DNA of 64,000 bases, from NCBI RefSeq assembly GCF_009712605.1, contig NZ_WASO01000001.1:496001-560000 (forward strand). Reading direction: 5' to 3'. Shown piece after piece: positions 61,625 to 64,000 of this stretch (its first letter is position 1; each line of letters starts with the position of its first letter). Position numbers and translations under genes: made by a program. The notes beneath the pieces were generated by a model. The model made no database searches and was not told where the DNA came from. It worked only from the letters and a program-made list of their open reading frames with translations. The stretch is from Paludibacter sp. Its GTDB lineage: Bacteria > Bacteroidota > Bacteroidia > Bacteroidales > Paludibacteraceae.

Positions 61625-63019
61625 TTATCGGGCAAGCCACGATTCGGGGTTCAGCAAGGTTTTGTCTTGCCACAGCATCATGTAAAGCTCTGTCTTCCCA
61701 CCATTTTCATCATCGACAAAGATCTTTCCTATTCGTTGACGTGGAGAAACGTGGTCGCCTACGTTTACATAAATTGAGGTTAAGTTGGCATACACCGTGC
61801 GATAATTTCCATGGCGGATAATGATGGCATTGTTATTACCCGGAATGGCAAAGCGCTGGGTAACAACCCCGTCAAATACGGCACGCGCATCGGAGTTGCG
61901 AGGTGCCTGAATGTAGATTCCTTTATTGTTCGTGGTAACGTGTTTCAGAACCGGGTGGGGCTGAATGCCGAAATGACCACGGATGTAGCCTTTTTCTACC
62001 GGCCAGGGCAAGCGGCCTCTGTTTGCGGCAAAATTTCCGGAAACAAGCGCTTCTTCTTTTGTCATCATGTCAACGTAGGCTGATGTTGCCGGAAGTGCTG
62101 CTGGTGCTGGTTTTGTAGTTTCTACCGGAGTCTGGACTTTTTCTTCTGTAGCAACAGGTTGTTTGGATTTTTTGCCTTGTTTTTTCGCTGCACGTTCAGC
62201 TGCTGCTCTATCAGCAGCCGCTTTCTTAGCAGCCGCTGCTTCTCGGGCTTGTTGCTCTTTGCGACGGGCAGCCTCTCTGCGGGCTTCTTCGCGGCGCATT
62301 TCTTCCAGAATAGCTCTTTCAATTCGAGCATTCAGAGCATTTGCCTGACGTTGTTGCTTCGAGAGCTGAGTCTGTAGTTCTTTATTTTTCTTTTTTAATT
62401 CACTGAGTGATTGATTTTCTTTCGATTGCTCGCTTTGCAATTGCTTGCTTTCCTGTTCTTTTTGGCTCAGCGTTACAACTTTCGATTGTTTGGCCTGAAT
62501 GATTTCGTTTTGTTTGTGAGTGATTGTTTCCTGAACTCCTAAAATTTCATACGCCTGTTTCTTCCTGTAATCGCTGCTTTCCTGAAGATAGCGCAAACGG
62601 CGGTATGCCTGTCCAAAGGATTCGGACGAGAATAAGAAAAGTAATTGGGAGTAGGTGCTTTTACGGATTTGTGCTTCCTGAAGCAGTCGGGCGTAGTCAG
62701 CTCTCAACCGCGAAAGTCGTTGTGAAAGTCGCGTTTTTTCTGATTGCAAAGTGTCCATGTGCCGGTCTAAAGCATTAATTTGAAGGCTGAGATTTTCAAT
62801 CAATACTTTCCGCGATGCAATAGTCTGGCGTATGATGGCGAGTTTTGTTTCTGATGAAGCTGCTGATTTTTTTGTGTCAATAAGCAATTTGTTGGTCATT
62901 TTCAGCTCTTCCTGCAATTTTGCTTTTTGAGCCTGCAAGTCCTTTATTGATTGTGAAAAGGCTGGGAATGCAATTATTGCGAGCAATAGAAAAATGACAA
63001 AATTCCTTTTTGCGTACAT
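61625..63019 (-). CDS. EnvC-like murein hydrolase activator (M23 domain)
   Basis: 464 aa with a signal peptide (1-22, FVIFLLLAIIAFPAFSQ). Residues about 25-300 are a long coiled coil (AQKAKLQEELKMTNKLLIDT and many heptads, plus an Ala/Lys/Arg-rich stretch). The C-terminal LytM/M23 domain (about 340-464): RGHFGIQPHPVLKHVTTNNK, AIIIRHGNYRTVYANL, then DHVSPRQRIGKI. In the first of these, the zinc-site His/Asp of active M23 is altered (HPVLKHV rather than HxxxD), as in EnvC/NlpD amidase activators. Periplasmic, cell-division or envelope role. Co-directional with the DUF4292 lipoprotein upstream (10-bp gap). Confidence 0.88.
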   Translation of the reverse strand: MYAKRNFVIFLLLAIIAFPAFSQSIKDLQAQKAKLQEELKMTNKLLIDTKKSAASSETKLAIIRQTIASRKVLIENLSLQINALDRHMDTLQSEKTRLSQRLSRLRADYARLLQEAQIRKSTYSQLLFLFSSESFGQAYRRLRYLQESSDYRKKQAYEILGVQETITHKQNEIIQAKQSKVVTLSQKEQESKQLQSEQSKENQSLSELKKKNKELQTQLSKQQRQANALNARIERAILEEMRREEARREAARRKEQQAREAAAAKKAAADRAAAERAAKKQGKKSKQPVATEEKVQTPVETTKPAPAALPATSAYVDMMTKEEALVSGNFAANRGRLPWPVEKGYIRGHFGIQPHPVLKHVTTNNKGIYIQAPRNSDARAVFDGVVTQRFAIPGNNNAIIIRHGNYRTVYANLTSIYVNVGDHVSPRQRIGKIFVDDENGGKTELYMMLWQDKTLLNPESWLAR

Positions 63020-63029
63020 CTGACCGGTT

Positions 63030-63842
63030 TTAGAATGGAAGAATTTGATCGAGTCCTACACGATTGTAGTCTGACATATTAATTGCGTTGATGTTTAACG
63101 GAGTGTTAAATGTGAGCTTGTTGTATGAGATAGTAAAGCCGGCTTGTTTTTCGTTGTGAGATGCTTCGATGGAGCAGAGAGCCGGGAAAACAACTGTGTC
63201 AAACGTGCCGAAATCAGAGTAGCTGCAATTGAATTTAGCATCAGACGAGGTTTGTTCAAGTGTCGTTTTATTCAGTTGATATTCTTTTGAAAACTGGTAA
63301 TCAGCTTTCATGTCTTTATACGACGTAGTCCATTCATACCCGTTGTCAGTAGGTTTCAGGCTGGATGATGCGGAGCTCTCTTCCGGTGCGTTTAGCGGTT
63401 GGTTGGATAATAGAGCCTGCACATCTTTAAAACTGATGGCCACACCAAACCGTTTTTGGAAAAAGCTATAGTCGGTCACAAAATAGTTGTGATTGTTTTT
63501 GTCAATGATGGTAACTGAGTCGCGACTCAAAACGGCTCTGTACATCTCGATGCCAAGAATGGGCATTATGGAAAGCTGTATCACGCTGTCTTTGATTATC
63601 TTGACAGAAGATGATATAGAGTAACTCTTTTCGTGAAATGATAACGTAAACTTACACTTCGCAGCATTCATTGTCGAGAATTGCGGCAAATGCAACTTCG
63701 ATTGAAAAGCTGATTTTGAAGTGGTGCTTGCGGTTGTTGGCGAGGATGCCGTAATCTTTTTTGCGGCACTGCAGCTGACAATCATTAACAGTGGCAGTAA
63801 AACTGCCATAGTATATCTTACAATAAATGTCCTGGTTTGCAT
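63030..63842 (-). CDS. DUF4292 family lipoprotein
   Basis: 270 aa. Lipoprotein signal MQTRTFIVRYTMAVLLPLLM then IVSCSAAKK with lipobox Cys24. Mature part: beta-rich with CKFTLSFHEKSYSISSSVKI, IQLSIMPILGIEMYRAVLSR and IDKNNHNYFVTDYSFFQKRF, typical of DUF4292, distantly LolA/LolB-like (outer-membrane lipoprotein sorting). It precedes the EnvC-like gene in this and related genomes. Function inferred only. Confidence 0.82.
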   Translation of the reverse strand: MQTRTFIVRYTMAVLLPLLMIVSCSAAKKITASSPTTASTTSKSAFQSKLHLPQFSTMNAAKCKFTLSFHEKSYSISSSVKIIKDSVIQLSIMPILGIEMYRAVLSRDSVTIIDKNNHNYFVTDYSFFQKRFGVAISFKDVQALLSNQPLNAPEESSASSSLKPTDNGYEWTTSYKDMKADYQFSKEYQLNKTTLEQTSSDAKFNCSYSDFGTFDTVVFPALCSIEASHNEKQAGFTISYNKLTFNTPLNINAINMSDYNRVGLDQILPF

Positions 63843-63875
63843 TAAGCAGTTTTTAGAAAGTTGAACAACTACCTC

Positions 63876-64000
63876 TTAGTAGTTTCTGGCAGTAGCAAAG
63901 TCCAGAATAGAGATCAGAGCTTCTTTTTCTTCGTTGTCGGGAAATGACGACAAAGCTTCTAAGGCTTTATTTTTATAATAAGCCATTTTCTCTTCAGCAT
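63876..64000 (-). CDS. polyprenyl synthetase family protein, C-terminal end (cut by window edge)
   Basis: The last 40 codons only (ending ALISILDFATARNY). The C-terminal shape (AEEKMAYYKNKALEAL and SSFPDNEEKEALISILDFAT) matches octaprenyl/heptaprenyl diphosphate synthases (IspB family), which make the isoprenoid chain of quinones. The DDxxD motifs lie outside the window, so the exact product cannot be named. Confidence 0.7.
   Translation of the reverse strand, partial: AEEKMAYYKNKALEALSSFPDNEEKEALISILDFATARNY

Overview
The window looks like a Bacteroidales chromosome, probably Paludibacter/Dysgonomonas/Porphyromonas-like. The signs are Bacteroidetes-type promoters (TTG, about 20 bp, then TAnnTTTG) in front of many genes, the type IX secretion regulator PorX, a DUF4835/PorD-like protein, the LL-diaminopimelate aminotransferase route to lysine and cell wall, and several families largely confined to this phylum (DUF4835, DUF4292, DUF6242, DUF6249). 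I saw no rRNA, tRNA, CRISPR array, transposase or integrase. Gene names rest on reading the translations and recognising families; no database search was run.

Layout. 1-5.2 kb: start of asd (cut by the left edge), a secreted lamin-tail-domain protein, an S41 peptidase lipoprotein and a DEDDh exonuclease. 5.25-5.84 kb: a gene-free stretch with three hairpins. 5.9-20.2 kb: core genes serS, rplU-rpmA, a DUF1015 protein, a YceI protein, a tiny T9SS-tail-like secreted protein, recN with its DUF4835 partner, sufS-sufE, gyrB, aroA and a DUF6242 lipoprotein. 20.5-31 kb: a PpiD-like folding factor, a radical SAM protein, dapF-dapL, a frameshifted four-helix-bundle gene, a PurF-like amidotransferase and a GH95 fucosidase. 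31-33.1 kb: a plus-strand run of Nudix, two membrane proteins, an NTF2-like protein and an SUI1/YciH factor. 33.2-35.8 kb: a small BFD-like ferredoxin and an ECF sigma factor module whose three promoters all fit TGTAAC-N16-CGTC.

35.96-46.9 kb is the accessory part: six minus-strand genes, AT-richer than the flanks. It holds a PsiD/PSD-like pyruvoyl decarboxylase, a C45-type Ntn hydrolase, two large proteins of unknown family (565 and 1157 aa), a secreted DNA/RNA nuclease and a PLP-dependent amino-acid decarboxylase. Two related structured leaders of about 75-105 nt precede the 565-aa gene and the nuclease-decarboxylase pair. This is the best candidate in the window for an undescribed system; decarboxylation of an amino acid followed by acyl-amide chemistry is one testable idea.

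47.4-64 kb returns to core functions: a second BFD-like protein, typA, an MBL hydrolase, rnc-fabF-acpP, divergent purN, an envelope operon (two parvulin-type PPIases and an OstA/LptA-like protein), trmH-porX, an EnvC-like M23 protein with a DUF4292 lipoprotein, and the end of a polyprenyl synthetase gene cut by the right edge. Envelope biogenesis and T9SS functions (PorX, DUF4835, tail-like domains, PPIases, LPS transport) recur throughout.
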